Positions 9,246 through 18,122 are shown, numbered from the stretch's first letter. The stretch is DNA of 37,113 nt from Streptomyces roseicoloratus (GCF_004117935.1 NZ_SDOY01000003.1:1-37113), one strand, 5' to 3'. Program-made: numbers and translations. Notes: generated from the letters alone by a model not told the origin.

Positions 9246-10161
9246 AGCGAATCCTCGGGTCGAGTACGGCGTACAGGAGGTCGACCAGCAGGTTGGCCAG
9301 GAGGAACACCAGGACGAGGACGGTCACGAAGCCGACCACGGTCTGGGTGTTCTGGCGCACGATGCCCTGGTAGAGCTGGTAGCCCACGCCGTGGATGTTG
9401 AAGATCCGTTCGGTGACGATGGCGCCGCCCATCAGCGCGCCGACGTCGGCGCCGATGAAGGTCACCACGGGGATGAGGCTGTTGCGCAGCAGGTGACGGG
9501 TGATCACCCGGCGGCGCGGCAGGCCCTTGGCGACGGCCGTGCGGACGTAGTCGGCGCGCTTGTTCTCGGCGATCGAGGTGCGGGTGAGCCGGGTGACGTA
9601 CGCGAGGGAGACGGAGGCGAGGACGAGTCCGGGGACGATGAGCTCGTCGAAGGGCGCCTCGGGCGAGACGGCCGGCTCGATCCAGCCCCATTTCACTCCG
9701 AGGAGGAGCTGGACCAGCAGGCCGATGACGAAGATGGGGACGGACAGGACGACCAGGGTGAGCAGCAGCACCGTGGTGTCGACGGGGTGGCCGCGCTTGA
9801 GGCCGGTGATCACGCCGAGGGTGATGCCGATGACGATCTCGAAGAGGATCGCGACGATGGTGAGCCGGATGGTGACCGGGAAGGCGTCGGCCATCAGCTC
9901 GGTGACGGGCTGTCCGTTGAACGCGGTGCCGAAGTCGCCGGTGAACAGGTTGCCCATGTAGGTCAGGTATTGCTGCCAGACCGGCTTGTCGAGGCCGAAC
10001 TCCTTCTTCAGCTGGGCGGCGGTCGCCGGGTCGCACTGGCGGTCGCCGCACAGGCCGGCGATGGGGTCGCCCATCACGTTCACCATCAGGAAGATCAACA
10101 GCGTGGCGCCGAAGAAGACCGGGATCATCTGCAGCAGACGCCGGATCACATATCGACCCAT
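9238..10161 (-). CDS. Oligopeptide ABC transporter permease (OppB/DppB type, operon 1)
   Basis: This 307-aa inner-membrane protein forms half of the translocation channel. It starts with the DppB signature MGRYVIRRLLQMIPVFFGATLLIF, has a long periplasmic loop (about 35-95, containing GDRQCDPATAAQLKKEFGLD), then the BPD_transp_1 core with the EAA loop RTAVAKGLPRRRVITRHLLRNSLIPVV, and ends in LLYAVLDPRIRYA, typical of the family. A GGAG element precedes the ATG by about 6 nt. It lies 85 bp after the binding-protein gene, with a strong hairpin between (10190-10225), and overlaps the permease C gene by 8 nt. Cys39 and Cys44 in the loop (GLCGDRQC) are absent from the operon-2 paralogue. Confidence 0.94.
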   Translation of the reverse strand: MGRYVIRRLLQMIPVFFGATLLIFLMVNVMGDPIAGLCGDRQCDPATAAQLKKEFGLDKPVWQQYLTYMGNLFTGDFGTAFNGQPVTELMADAFPVTIRLTIVAILFEIVIGITLGVITGLKRGHPVDTTVLLLTLVVLSVPIFVIGLLVQLLLGVKWGWIEPAVSPEAPFDELIVPGLVLASVSLAYVTRLTRTSIAENKRADYVRTAVAKGLPRRRVITRHLLRNSLIPVVTFIGADVGALMGGAIVTERIFNIHGVGYQLYQGIVRQNTQTVVGFVTVLVLVFLLANLLVDLLYAVLDPRIRYA

Positions 10162-10189
10162 GTCAGGCTCCGGGGGTTGAAGGAAGACC

Positions 10190-10225
10190 TACGGCCCGGC
10201 GCGGAGTTCCGCGGGCCGGGCCGTA
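10190..10225 (-). terminator. Intra-operon hairpin between binding protein and permease genes (operon 1)
   Basis: TACGGCCCGGC (10190-10200) pairs perfectly with GCCGGGCCGTA (10215-10225), and the 14-nt loop can form a small GCGG/CCGC stem of its own. It sits in the 85-bp gap between the binding-protein stop and the permease ATG. Such structures in binding-protein operons usually cause partial termination or protect the upstream mRNA, so that the binding protein outnumbers the membrane subunits. That effect is inferred here. Confidence 0.65.
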
Positions 10226-10246
10226 CGCCACCGACCTGCTACGGCG

Positions 10247-11872
10247 TCACTTGACCTTGATCTGGTCGTAGACGGGGACGCTGAACGGGTTGAGCGTCAC
10301 GTTCTCCACCCGGTCCGAGTAGCCGGCGCTGCCGTTCTGGTACCAGAGCGGGATGGCGCCCATGTCGCCCTTGAGGACTTCCTCGGCCTGCTGGAACAGC
10401 CCGACGGCCTTCGTGGTGTCGGTCTCCGCGTTGGCCTGGTTCACGAGCTTGTCGAACTCCGGGTCGGAGTACTTGCCGTCGTTGGACGAGGCGTTCGTGA
10501 AGTACAGCGGCTGGAGGAAGTTCTGGATGAGCGGGTAGTCCATCTGCCAGCCGGCCCGGAAGGGGCCCTTCATCTTCTGGGTGCTGACCTGGGCGCGGAA
10601 GTCGGCGAAGGTGCCGATCGGGTTGCCCACGCAGGCCTTGTTGTTGCCGAGGGCGTTGTTGATGGAGTTGCAGACGGCGTCCACCCACTCCTTGTGGGAG
10701 CCGGTGTCGGCGTTGTACGAGATCGTCATCGTGCCGCCCGGGATGCCGCCGCCCTCGGCGACCAGCTTCTTGGCCTCGGTGGGGTTGTACTCGCAGGCGC
10801 TGCCGCAGATCTCCTTGTAGCCGCCGTCGGCGCCGAGGACCGGGGACGTCCAGTCCTTCGCGGGCGTGCGGGTCTTCTGGAAGATCGTCTCGGTGATCTG
10901 GTCGCGGTTGATCGCCATGGACAGGCCGGTGCGGAGCTTCTCCTGGCCGGGCTTGTTCCAGGCGGGGTCGTAGAACGGGAAGGAGAGCGTCTGGATGATG
11001 CCGGCCGGGGTGTTGATGTAGCGGTCGCCGAGGTCGGCGGAGACGTTCTTGAGCTGCGAGGCGGGGACGTCGTCGACGAGGTCGAGGTTGCCGGCCACGA
11101 GGTCGGTGTAGGCGGTGTTGTTGTCCGTGTAGACCTTGAGGGTGATGCCGCCGTTCTGCGCCTTGTCGGTGCCCGGGTAGCCGTCCCACTTCTTGAGGAC
11201 CATCTGGGAGCCCCTGGAGTAGGAGTCCACGGTGTACGGGCCGTTGCCGACCGGCTTCGCCAGCCAGGCGGCGTGGTCGGTGAAGAAGGCCTGCGGCAGC
11301 GGGGAGAAGGCGGCGTAGCCGAGGGTGTCGGGGAAGGTGGAGAACTTCTGCGTCAGCTTGACGGTGAAGGTCCGGGGGCCGGTGACCTTGAGGCCGGACA
11401 TGGTCTCGGCGGTCGGCGCGCCCTTCTCGGGGTGGACCTGGTCGTAGCCGTCGATGTAGCCGAAGAAGTAGGCGTTCTTCTGGTTGTTCTTCAGGTGGGC
11501 GCCGTAGTTCCAGGCGTCGACGAAGGACTTGGCGGTGACCTGCTCGCCGTTGGAGAAGGTCCAGCCGTCCTTGACGGTGACGGTGAAGTTCGTCGAGTCC
11601 GTGGTCTCGATCTTCTCGGCGAGCATGTCCTTGGCCTCGCCGGTCTTCGGGTCGTACTGCTTGAGCCCGCGGAAGATCATCGAGAGGACCTTGCCGCCCT
11701 GCACCTCGTTGGTGTTCGCCGGCTCCAGCGGGTTCTGCGGGTCGCCCCAGGAGGAGCTCACGACGCCGTCCGCGCCCCCGCCGCCGCCGTCGCCACCGCC
11801 GCCGCAGGCGGTCGCCGCGAGGGCGACTGCGGTGGCCAGAGCGGCCCACTTGGCGTGCGTGGCTCCGCGCAT
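10247..11872 (-). CDS. Oligopeptide ABC transporter substrate-binding lipoprotein (family 5, operon 1)
   Basis: This 541-aa extracytoplasmic receptor should capture peptides for the operon-1 importer. It has a lipoprotein signal: basic start, hydrophobic stretch (LATAVALAATA) and lipobox Cys23, followed by a Gly-rich linker. The mature part has the SBP_bac_5 pattern, with VKDGWTFSNGEQVTAKSFV, a VGNGPYTVDSY element, LRTGLSMAINRDQI and a late IPLWYQNGSAGYS motif. It begins with ATG after GGGAGG. Upstream (11911-11939) GATATT could be a -10 element, but the -35 is weak. It is the first gene of the operon. It clearly shares architecture with the operon-2 receptor (16253-17893), yet the two are much more divergent than the ATPases, which suggests different ligands. 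Confidence 0.94.
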   Translation of the reverse strand: MRGATHAKWAALATAVALAATACGGGGDGGGGGADGVVSSSWGDPQNPLEPANTNEVQGGKVLSMIFRGLKQYDPKTGEAKDMLAEKIETTDSTNFTVTVKDGWTFSNGEQVTAKSFVDAWNYGAHLKNNQKNAYFFGYIDGYDQVHPEKGAPTAETMSGLKVTGPRTFTVKLTQKFSTFPDTLGYAAFSPLPQAFFTDHAAWLAKPVGNGPYTVDSYSRGSQMVLKKWDGYPGTDKAQNGGITLKVYTDNNTAYTDLVAGNLDLVDDVPASQLKNVSADLGDRYINTPAGIIQTLSFPFYDPAWNKPGQEKLRTGLSMAINRDQITETIFQKTRTPAKDWTSPVLGADGGYKEICGSACEYNPTEAKKLVAEGGGIPGGTMTISYNADTGSHKEWVDAVCNSINNALGNNKACVGNPIGTFADFRAQVSTQKMKGPFRAGWQMDYPLIQNFLQPLYFTNASSNDGKYSDPEFDKLVNQANAETDTTKAVGLFQQAEEVLKGDMGAIPLWYQNGSAGYSDRVENVTLNPFSVPVYDQIKVK

Positions 11873-11975
11873 GGAGTGCCTCCCGATGTCCTCAGTGTGA
11901 CTTAGGGCCCAATATCACCCGATCTGACGGGGAGTGCACTTTTACGGCGTCCGGATGAACGCCCGGAGACACACG

Positions 11976-12012
11976 AAGGCCCCGGCTCCCCCCCTGGGGT
12001 GGCCGGGGCCTT
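11976..12012 (-). terminator. Terminator after the second oligopeptide importer operon
   Basis: AAGGCCCCGG (11976-11985) and CCGGGGCCTT (12003-12012) form a perfect 10-bp stem about 20 bp past the stop of the operon-2 OppF gene. It separates operon 2 from the promoter region of operon 1 (roughly 11880-11975), so the two operons are probably separate transcription units. Confidence 0.7.
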
Positions 12013-12031
12013 CACGTCACGTCACACGGGC

Positions 12032-13141
12032 TCAGCTCGCGTGCACGACGTCCTTCTCCTCCGCGAAGTGGCACGCGGACTGGTGCGCGGCGGGGGTGTC
12101 CAGACCGCGGAAGCGCTCCGGGACCGCGAGCACCGGCACCTCGGTGGCGCACTTGTCCTGCGCCTTCCAGCAGCGGGTGCGGAAGCGGCAGCCCGACGGC
12201 GGGTTGGCCGGCGAGGGCACGTCACCGGTGAGGATGATGCGCTCGCGGTTGGCGCGGGCTTCCGGGTCCGGCACCGGCACCGCGGAGAGCAGCGCCTGCG
12301 TGTACGGGTGGGTCGGGTGGTCGTAGATCTGCACGTCCGTGCCGATCTCGGCCATCTTGCCCAGGTACATCACGCCGACGCGGTCCGAGATGTGCCGGAC
12401 GATCGACAGGTCGTGCGCGATGAAGATGTAGGAGAGGTTGAACTCGTCCTGCAGCTTCTCCATCAGGTTGACGACCTGCGCCTGGACGGACACGTCCAGG
12501 GCGGACACCGGCTCGTCGCAGATGATGATCTCCGGGTTGAGCGCGAGGCCGCGGGCGATGCCGATGCGCTGGCGCTGACCGCCGGAGAACTGGTGCGGGT
12601 AGCGGTTGATGTACTCCGGGTTGAGGCCGACGACGTCGAGCAGCTCCTGCACCTTGCGGCGCCGGTCGCCCTTCGGGGCCACCTCGGGGTGGATGTCGAA
12701 GGTCTCGCCGATGATGTCGCCGACCGTCATGCGCGGGTTGAGCGAGGTGTACGGGTCCTGGAACACCATCTGGATGTTCCGGCGCACGGCCTTCAGGGCG
12801 CGGCCGGACAGCTTGGTGATGTCCTGGCCCTTGTAGAAGACCTCGCCCGCGGTGGCGCGCTCCAGGTTCATCAGGAGCTTGGCGACCGTGGACTTGCCAC
12901 AGCCGGACTCGCCCACGATGCCGAGGGTCTCGCCCTGGTAGAGGTCGAAGGAGACCCCGTCCACGGCCTTGACCGCGCCGACCTGCTTCTTGAAGAGGAT
13001 GCCCTGCGTCAGCGGGAAGTGCTTCTGCAGGTTGCGCACCTGGAGGATCGGCTCGCCGCGCTGGATCGGCGCGTCGATGGCGGCTACGGCCTCCGCCTCG
13101 GACACGGCCCCGGCCTCGTTCGTCTTGCTCGGCTCAGCCAT
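12032..13141 (-). CDS. Oligopeptide ABC transporter ATP-binding protein (OppF/DppF type, operon 2; BldKE-like by position)
   Basis: This 369-aa ATPase ends operon 2. After an acidic, Ala-rich N-terminal extension of about 30 residues come Walker A GESGCGKS (77-84), the Q-loop [19 protein letters not shown], Walker B IICDEP (a Cys where operon 1 has Ala), the H-loop IAHDLSIV and the four-cysteine OppF C-terminus ([16 protein letters not shown] and SACHF). It stops soon after [14 protein letters not shown], the usual end for the family, and lacks the long repeat tail of its operon-1 paralogue. The ATG overlaps the OppD gene by 8 nt (ATGGCTGA) with GGAAGGAG upstream. The S. coelicolor counterpart by position would be BldKE; this is from memory of gene order, not an alignment. 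Confidence 0.93.
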   Translation of the reverse strand: MAEPSKTNEAGAVSEAEAVAAIDAPIQRGEPILQVRNLQKHFPLTQGILFKKQVGAVKAVDGVSFDLYQGETLGIVGESGCGKSTVAKLLMNLERATAGEVFYKGQDITKLSGRALKAVRRNIQMVFQDPYTSLNPRMTVGDIIGETFDIHPEVAPKGDRRRKVQELLDVVGLNPEYINRYPHQFSGGQRQRIGIARGLALNPEIIICDEPVSALDVSVQAQVVNLMEKLQDEFNLSYIFIAHDLSIVRHISDRVGVMYLGKMAEIGTDVQIYDHPTHPYTQALLSAVPVPDPEARANRERIILTGDVPSPANPPSGCRFRTRCWKAQDKCATEVPVLAVPERFRGLDTPAAHQSACHFAEEKDVVHAS

Positions 13142-14189
13142 GGATCGTCTCCTTCCAGAAGTGGCAGGCGCTCTTGCGGCCCGGCAGCTCGGTGCCGTCC
13201 TGCTCGGTGACCGGCACCAGGGGCGGGACCTCGGTGTGGCACAGGTCGGTGGCCTTCGGGCAGCGCGGGTTGAAGGCGCAGCCCGACGGGATCTTGAGCA
13301 GGTTGGGCGGCAGGCCCTTGATCGCGTAGAGCTCCTGGCCCTTCTGGTCCAGGCGCGGGATCGAGTCCAGCAGACCCCGGGTGTACGGGTGGGCCGGGCG
13401 CTTGTACAGCTCGTGCACCGGCGCCTGCTCGACGATCCGGCCGGCGTACATGACCGCGATCTTGTCCGCGACGTCGGCGACGACGCCGAGGTCGTGGGTG
13501 ATCAGGATCAGGCCCATGTTGAATTCCTGCTGGAGCTCCGCGAGGAGGTCCATCACCTGGGCCTGCACGGTCACGTCGAGCGCCGTGGTGGGCTCGTCCG
13601 CGATGATCAGGTCCGGCTCGAGGGCCAGCGCCATGGCGATCATGATGCGCTGGCGCATGCCGCCGGAGAACTGGTGCGGGTAGTCCGAGACGCGGGCCTT
13701 GGCGGCCGGGATCTTGACCCGGTCCATCAGCTCGATGGCCCTGGCCGTGGCGTCCTTCTTGGACAGGCCCTGGTGCACCCGGAACATCTCGCCGAGCTGG
13801 TAGCCGACGGAGAGGACCGGGTTCAGCGAGGACAGCGCGTCCTGGAAGATCATCGCGATCTTGCGGCCGCGGATCTTCCGGCGCTCCTCGTTGGACATCT
13901 TCAGCATGTCCTGGCCGCGGAACAGGATCTCGCCCTGCGGGATCTTGCCGGGAGGCATGTCGAGGATGCCCATGATGGCCTGGGCGGTGACGGACTTGCC
14001 GGAACCGGACTCGCCGAGCACGGCCAGCGTCTCACCGGCGTTCACCGAGTAGTTGACGCCGTTGACGGCCTTGGCCACACCGTCGCGGGTGTGGAACTCG
14101 ACGTGCAGGTCACGGACTTCGAGCAGCGGCCCGGTGTGGTCGCCGCCGCGCGGCGCGGGGACGGTCGCGGTCTTGTCGATAGTGCTCAC
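13134..14189 (-). CDS. Oligopeptide ABC transporter ATP-binding protein (OppD/DppD type, operon 2; BldKD-like by position)
   Basis: This 351-aa ATPase is nearly superimposable on the operon-1 OppD from [20 protein letters not shown] onward. Walker A GESGSGKS lies at 59-66, followed by [36 protein letters not shown], Walker B IIADEP and [13 protein letters not shown]. The C-terminus has [17 protein letters not shown] and SACHFWKE. Twenty extra N-terminal residues ([19 protein letters not shown]) precede the ATPase core. The start is a GTG with a strong GAGGAGGG site, 13 nt after permease C. It partners with the OppF gene, which it overlaps by 8 nt. Confidence 0.94.
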   Translation of the reverse strand: MSTIDKTATVPAPRGGDHTGPLLEVRDLHVEFHTRDGVAKAVNGVNYSVNAGETLAVLGESGSGKSVTAQAIMGILDMPPGKIPQGEILFRGQDMLKMSNEERRKIRGRKIAMIFQDALSSLNPVLSVGYQLGEMFRVHQGLSKKDATARAIELMDRVKIPAAKARVSDYPHQFSGGMRQRIMIAMALALEPDLIIADEPTTALDVTVQAQVMDLLAELQQEFNMGLILITHDLGVVADVADKIAVMYAGRIVEQAPVHELYKRPAHPYTRGLLDSIPRLDQKGQELYAIKGLPPNLLKIPSGCAFNPRCPKATDLCHTEVPPLVPVTEQDGTELPGRKSACHFWKETIHG

Positions 14190-14202
14190 GTGTACGCCCT
14201 CC

Positions 14203-15153
14203 TCAGCGCAGCTTGGGGTCGAGGGCGTTGCGGACGGCTTCGCCGAGCATGATGAACGCCAGGACGGTGATGCTCACCATGATCGACGGGTACAGCAGGA
14301 TGTGCTGCGACGTACGGATCGCCTGAACGCCGGCGGAGATGTCGACGCCCCACGAGACGGTCGGGGACGCGAGGCCCAGGCCGAGGTAGGACAGGGTGGC
14401 CTCGGCCGAGATGTAGCCGCCGAGCGCGATGGTGGCGACGACGATCACCGGGGCCATGGCGTTCGGCAGGATGTGCCGGAACAGGATCCGGGTCGTGCCG
14501 GCGCCGAGCGCCTTCGCGGCTTGCACGTAGTCGGCCTGCTTCACCGTGATCACGGCACCGCGCATGACGCGGGTGATCTGGGTCCAGCCGAGGAAGGCCA
14601 GGGCGAAGACGACGACCAGGATGGTGCGGTCGGTGAAGGACTGCAGGACGACCATGGCGCCGAGCAGGAACGGGATGCCGAAGAAGATGTCGGTGATCCG
14701 GGACAGGACGGCGTCGATGACGCCGCCGAAGTAGCCGGAGATCATGCCCATGATGCTGCCGACGACCGTGACGATCGCGGTGACGGCGACGCCGACGATG
14801 ATCGAGGCACGGGTGCCGTGGATCAGACGGGCGTAGACGGAGCGGCCCTGGATGTCGTAGCCCAGCCAGCCCTCGGAGCCGATCTTGCCGAGCTCGGGCT
14901 TGCCCACGTAGTGGTGGACGAGGTCACCCGCGGTCGGCGAGGCGCTGGTGAAGAGGCCCGGCAAGGCGGCGATCAGCAGCAGGAAGAAGATCAGCACCGA
15001 CGACACGATGAAGTACGGGTTGCGGCGCAGGTCATGCCAGGCGTCGCCCCACAGGGAGCGGGCCTTCTCCTGCTGCGGTGCGGCGGCCGCGACGACGGAG
15101 GGGGTGTCGACGGCTTCGTCTGCCGGGGCGGCGGTCTTGGTCACGTCAGGCAT
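14203..15153 (-). CDS. Oligopeptide ABC transporter permease (OppC/DppC type, operon 2; BldKC-like by position)
   Basis: This 316-aa membrane subunit has a variable, Ala-rich N-terminus of about 32 residues, then KARSLWGDAWHDLRRNPYFI (the DppC N-terminal element), a first helix (VSSVLIFFLLLIAALPGLF), a periplasmic loop with an HHYVGKPELGKIGSEGWLGY segment, and the five-helix permease core. The EAA loop reads AKALGAGTTRILFRHILPN, and the protein ends GEAVRNALDPKLR like its paralogue. Its ATG overlaps the permease B stop by 8 nt (ATGCCTGA), with GAGGA upstream inside the B gene. The BldKC assignment rests on position only. Confidence 0.93.
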   Translation of the reverse strand: MPDVTKTAAPADEAVDTPSVVAAAAPQQEKARSLWGDAWHDLRRNPYFIVSSVLIFFLLLIAALPGLFTSASPTAGDLVHHYVGKPELGKIGSEGWLGYDIQGRSVYARLIHGTRASIIVGVAVTAIVTVVGSIMGMISGYFGGVIDAVLSRITDIFFGIPFLLGAMVVLQSFTDRTILVVVFALAFLGWTQITRVMRGAVITVKQADYVQAAKALGAGTTRILFRHILPNAMAPVIVVATIALGGYISAEATLSYLGLGLASPTVSWGVDISAGVQAIRTSQHILLYPSIMVSITVLAFIMLGEAVRNALDPKLR

Positions 15154-16078
15154 AACGGATCCTCGGGTCCAGGACCGCGTACAGCAGGTCGATGAGCAGG
15201 CTGGTGACGAGGTAGACGATCACCAGGATGGTGACGAGTCCGACCAGGGTGCTGCCTTCACGGCGCGTGATGGACTCGTAGATGACGCCACCGACACCCT
15301 TGATGTTGAAGATGCCTTCGGTGACGACGGCGCCGCCCATGAGCGCGCCGATGTCGGTGCCGAGGAAGGTGACGACCGGGATCATCGAGTTGCGCATCAG
15401 GTGGACGCCGATGACACGGCGTCGGGGCAGGCCCTTGGCGACGGCCGTGCGCATGTAGTCGGCGCGCAGGTTCTCCGCCATCGAGGTACGGGTCAGACGC
15501 GCCACGTACGCGAGGGAGAGACCGCCGAGCACGATCGCCGGCGCGATCAGTTCGTCCCAGTTCTGCTCGGTGCTGACGTTCGGCTCGATCCAGCCGAGCT
15601 GGAACGCGAACACCATCTTGATGATGAAGCCGAGCACGAAGACCGGGATCGACATGATCAGCAGGGTGAAGATGAGGACCGCGTTGTCCGCGAGGCGGCC
15701 GGCCTTCAGGCCCGCGATGATGCCAAGACCGATGCCGAAGGTGAGCTCGAACGCGAAGGCCAGCGCCGCGAGTTGCATCGTGATGGGGAACGCGTCACCC
15801 AGCACCTCGGTGACCGGGCGCCCATTGCGGATCTGGGTGCCGAAGTCGAAGTGCAGGATGATGTTGGTCATGTAGTTCCAGTACTGCTGCCAGATCGGCA
15901 GATCCAGTCCCAGTTCATGTCTCTTCGCGGCGAGAGTCGCCGGGTCCGCGCCCTTGTCTCCGAACAGCCCGAGAACGGGGTCACCGGGAAGGCTGTAGAC
16001 CATGAAGAAAATGAGAAAGGTTGTCCCGAGGAAGACCGGGATCATCTGGAGCAGTCGTCGTGCGACATAGCGCCCCAT
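15146..16078 (-). CDS. Oligopeptide ABC transporter permease (OppB/DppB type, operon 2; BldKA-like by position)
   Basis: This 310-aa inner-membrane subunit has the N-terminus MGRYVARRLLQMIPVFLGTTFLIFFMVYSLPGDP, a periplasmic loop (FGDKGADPATLAAKRHELGLD), the core permease with EAA loop RTAVAKGLPRRRVIGVHLMRNSMIPVV, and the typical LLYAVLDPRIRYA end. Two ATGs stand side by side. The second (16078) was chosen because GGAGG ends only 1 nt before the first and because it aligns with the paralogue start. It follows the binding-protein gene by 174 bp containing two hairpins. In S. coelicolor, as I recall, the BldKA permease gene precedes the BldKB receptor gene, whereas here the receptor gene comes first. 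Confidence 0.92.
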   Translation of the reverse strand: MGRYVARRLLQMIPVFLGTTFLIFFMVYSLPGDPVLGLFGDKGADPATLAAKRHELGLDLPIWQQYWNYMTNIILHFDFGTQIRNGRPVTEVLGDAFPITMQLAALAFAFELTFGIGLGIIAGLKAGRLADNAVLIFTLLIMSIPVFVLGFIIKMVFAFQLGWIEPNVSTEQNWDELIAPAIVLGGLSLAYVARLTRTSMAENLRADYMRTAVAKGLPRRRVIGVHLMRNSMIPVVTFLGTDIGALMGGAVVTEGIFNIKGVGGVIYESITRREGSTLVGLVTILVIVYLVTSLLIDLLYAVLDPRIRYA

Positions 16079-16114
16079 CATGCCTCCGTTGAGATGTCAC
16101 AGCGGCAGCCGGAC

Positions 16115-16170
16115 GGGCCCTTCCTCGACCCCGCTCCCGGATTCGGGCACGGCGGATCGTGGAAGGGCCC
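16115..16170 (-). terminator. Intra-operon stem-loop upstream of permease B (operon 2)
   Basis: GGGCCCTTCC (16115-16124) pairs perfectly with GGAAGGGCCC (16161-16170) across a 36-nt loop that holds further partial pairing. It lies 37 bp before the permease ATG. Together with the hairpin at 16182-16236 it forms a double structure between receptor and permease genes, analogous to the single hairpin in operon 1. A role in differential expression is inferred. Confidence 0.55.
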
Positions 16171-16181
16171 CCCAGCCACTG

Positions 16182-16236
16182 CGTAAGGCGCCGCGGGGAG
16201 CCGGCCGGCGGGTGGCCGGCTCCGTCACGGCTTACG
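16182..16236 (-). terminator. Strong hairpin directly after the binding-protein gene (operon 2)
   Basis: The core stem GGAGCCGGCC (16197-16206) / GGCCGGCTCC (16214-16223) has a 7-nt loop. An outer CGTAAG/CTTACG pair (16182-16187 and 16231-16236) extends it. It begins 16 bp past the receptor stop codon. It is the most likely site of partial termination that keeps receptor levels above those of the membrane subunits. Confidence 0.65.
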
Positions 16237-16252
16237 GACTACGCTGGGTTGA

Positions 16253-17893
16253 TTACTTCTTGACCTCGATGAGGTTGAGAATCGGGTCACCGGCCTGGTC
16301 GTACTTGACGCCGCTGACCTTCTCTCCGTAGCCCGCGTTGACCTTGTAGTACCAGAGCGGGATCGACGGCATGTACTTGACCAGGTCCTTCTCGGCCTCC
16401 TGGAACAGCTTCACGGACTCGTCGAGAGTCTTGGCGCTCTCGGCGGCCTGAAGCTTGGCGTCCAGCTCCTTGTTGGAGAAGCCACCCTGGTTGCCCGCAG
16501 CGCCGGTCTTGAACAGGTCGCTGAGGAAGTTGCCGTTGACCGGGTAGTCCAGCGACCAGGCCGAGCGGTACATCGACTTGACCTGCTTGCTCTTACGAGC
16601 GGCGAGGTCGGCCTGGAAGTCCGGCTTGCTGTCGCCCGTGCACTGCACGCCGACGGACTGCTGGATGGAGTTGCAGACCGCGTCGACCCACTCCTTGTGG
16701 CCGCCGTCCGCGTTGAACTGGATGGAGATCTTGTTGCCGGGGACACCGCCACCGGCCTTGATGAGCTCCTTGGCCTTGGCCGGGTCGAACTTGGTGACGT
16801 CGCCCGCGGCGTTCTCCTGGTAACCGAGAACACCCTTGGCCACCCAGCCGGTCGCCGGCTCACGGGTGCCCTGGAGCACCGTCTTGGTGATGGTGGCGCG
16901 GTCGATGGCCATGGACAGGCCCTGGATGACCTTGACGTCGACCGGCTTCGGCTTCGACCACTGGTCGGCGTAGAACGCGACGGCGATCGACTGGATCGCG
17001 GAGTGGTCGGCGTCCACGGCGCGGTCGCCGAGGTCCTGGTGGTAGACCGGGAGGTCCTTCGGACCGACCTGGCGCAGGACGTCGAGGTTGCCCGACTTCA
17101 GGTCCTCGTACGCGGCCTCGAGGCCGGTGTAGTTCTTGAAGACCACACCGCCGTTCTTGGCCTTGTTCGGGCCCTTGTAGCCGTCGAAGCGGACGATCTC
17201 GATCTTCTTCTTGTGGTCCCAGCTCTTGAACTTGTAGGGACCGTTGCCGACCGGCTTCTCACCAGCGGCCTTGGGGTCCTTGTAGAAGGACTCCGGCAGC
17301 GGCGCGAAGGGGATGTAGGCGAGCTTGTGACCGAAGGCCGGGACCGACCCCTTCAGCTCGATGGTGAAGGTGGTGTCGTCGACGATCTTCAGACCCTCGA
17401 GCTTGTCCGCGGTCGGCTTGGCGCCCTCGGCCTCGGGGTGCAGGGCCTCGAAGCCCTTGATGTCGGAGAACCAGGACGCGAGGCCCATGGCGTTCTTGAC
17501 GTTGGCGTTCCAGTTCCACGCGTCCACGAAGGACTTGGAGGTCACCGGGGTGCCGTCGTGGAAGGTCCAGCCCGGCTTGAGCTTGACGGTCCACGTCTTC
17601 GAGTCGGTCGTGGTGAGCGACTCGGCGTTGATCATCTCGAGCGAACCGTCGGCCTTGTAGTCGACCAGGGTCGAGAACAGACCGGACATGACCAGGGAGC
17701 CGTTCGACTCCATCGTGTCACCGGTGTGCAGGAGCTTCTCCGGCTCACCCAGTTCGACCGAGAAGATGCCGTTGGGGTCGACGGCGCCCGCGGCACCCTT
17801 GTCCCCGTCGCTCTTACCCCCGCCACAGGCGGTCGCTGCCAGGGCGACGACGATCGCGCCCGCTACCCACTTGGCGCTCTTGGCACCGCGCAT
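16253..17893 (-). CDS. Oligopeptide ABC transporter substrate-binding lipoprotein (family 5, operon 2; BldKB-like by position)
   Basis: This 546-aa receptor has a lipoprotein signal with Cys23 in LAATACGGG and a mature SBP_bac_5 fold: LKPGWTFHDGTPVTSKSFVDAWN, VGNGPYKFKSWDHKKKIEIVRFDGY, IQGLSMAIDRATI and IPLWYYKVNAGYG. In S. coelicolor BldKB imports a signal peptide needed to start aerial growth. The assignment here rests on position (next to typA) and type, not on alignment. The ATG follows an ideal AGGAGGA. The gene opens operon 2 and has a long upstream region (17894-18259) with a candidate promoter and two palindromes. Compared with the operon-1 receptor it is richer in Lys, and the ligand-contacting regions differ. 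Confidence 0.93.
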   Translation of the reverse strand: MRGAKSAKWVAGAIVVALAATACGGGKSDGDKGAAGAVDPNGIFSVELGEPEKLLHTGDTMESNGSLVMSGLFSTLVDYKADGSLEMINAESLTTTDSKTWTVKLKPGWTFHDGTPVTSKSFVDAWNWNANVKNAMGLASWFSDIKGFEALHPEAEGAKPTADKLEGLKIVDDTTFTIELKGSVPAFGHKLAYIPFAPLPESFYKDPKAAGEKPVGNGPYKFKSWDHKKKIEIVRFDGYKGPNKAKNGGVVFKNYTGLEAAYEDLKSGNLDVLRQVGPKDLPVYHQDLGDRAVDADHSAIQSIAVAFYADQWSKPKPVDVKVIQGLSMAIDRATITKTVLQGTREPATGWVAKGVLGYQENAAGDVTKFDPAKAKELIKAGGGVPGNKISIQFNADGGHKEWVDAVCNSIQQSVGVQCTGDSKPDFQADLAARKSKQVKSMYRSAWSLDYPVNGNFLSDLFKTGAAGNQGGFSNKELDAKLQAAESAKTLDESVKLFQEAEKDLVKYMPSIPLWYYKVNAGYGEKVSGVKYDQAGDPILNLIEVKK

Positions 17894-18021
17894 GGGTTCC
17901 TCCTCATGAGTCCACTAGTCACTACAAGAAGGGCACCCCGGGTGATGCCGACACCCCTGACGGCGTTTCACCCATGTACCCCGAGTGTGCTCGTGAGTCG
18001 GCACTCCCCACAGTGCGTGAC

Positions 18022-18086
18022 CCATTGACCCGAGCTCAATGGAGCCAACTATTAAGTACGCCCGGGCTGTAAACCACACTTAAGTG
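18022..18086 (-). promoter_or_regulatory. Candidate promoter and operator of oligopeptide operon 2
   Basis: On the minus strand TTTACA (18073-18068) and TAGTTG (18051-18046) are separated by 16 nt, putting the transcription start near 18039. A perfect inverted repeat, CCATTGA-N7-TCAATGG (18022-18042), overlaps that start. A perfect 10-bp palindrome, CACTTAAGTG (18077-18086), lies just above the -35. The geometry suits control by one or two dimeric regulators. The leader to the receptor ATG would be about 145 nt. Promoter and operator calls are inferred. Confidence 0.4.
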
Positions 18087-18094
18087 GTCTCGGT

Positions 18095-18122
18095 TTGACA
18101 ACATCAGCAAGGGCCGTAAGAC
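18095..18122 (+). promoter_or_regulatory. Consensus-like promoter on the + strand with no gene after it
   Basis: TTGACA (18095-18100) and TAAGAC (18117-18122), 16 nt apart, resemble a vegetative sigma promoter better than most in the window. It points toward the 3' end of typA, where no rightward gene exists. A transcript would run about 170 nt to the strong hairpin at 18260-18296. Confidence 0.3.

Noticed and set aside
12032..17893. Firm naming of operon 2 as bldKA-E.
   Set aside because: Position and type fit, but the gene order differs from my memory of bldK and no alignment could be run, so symbols were left empty.
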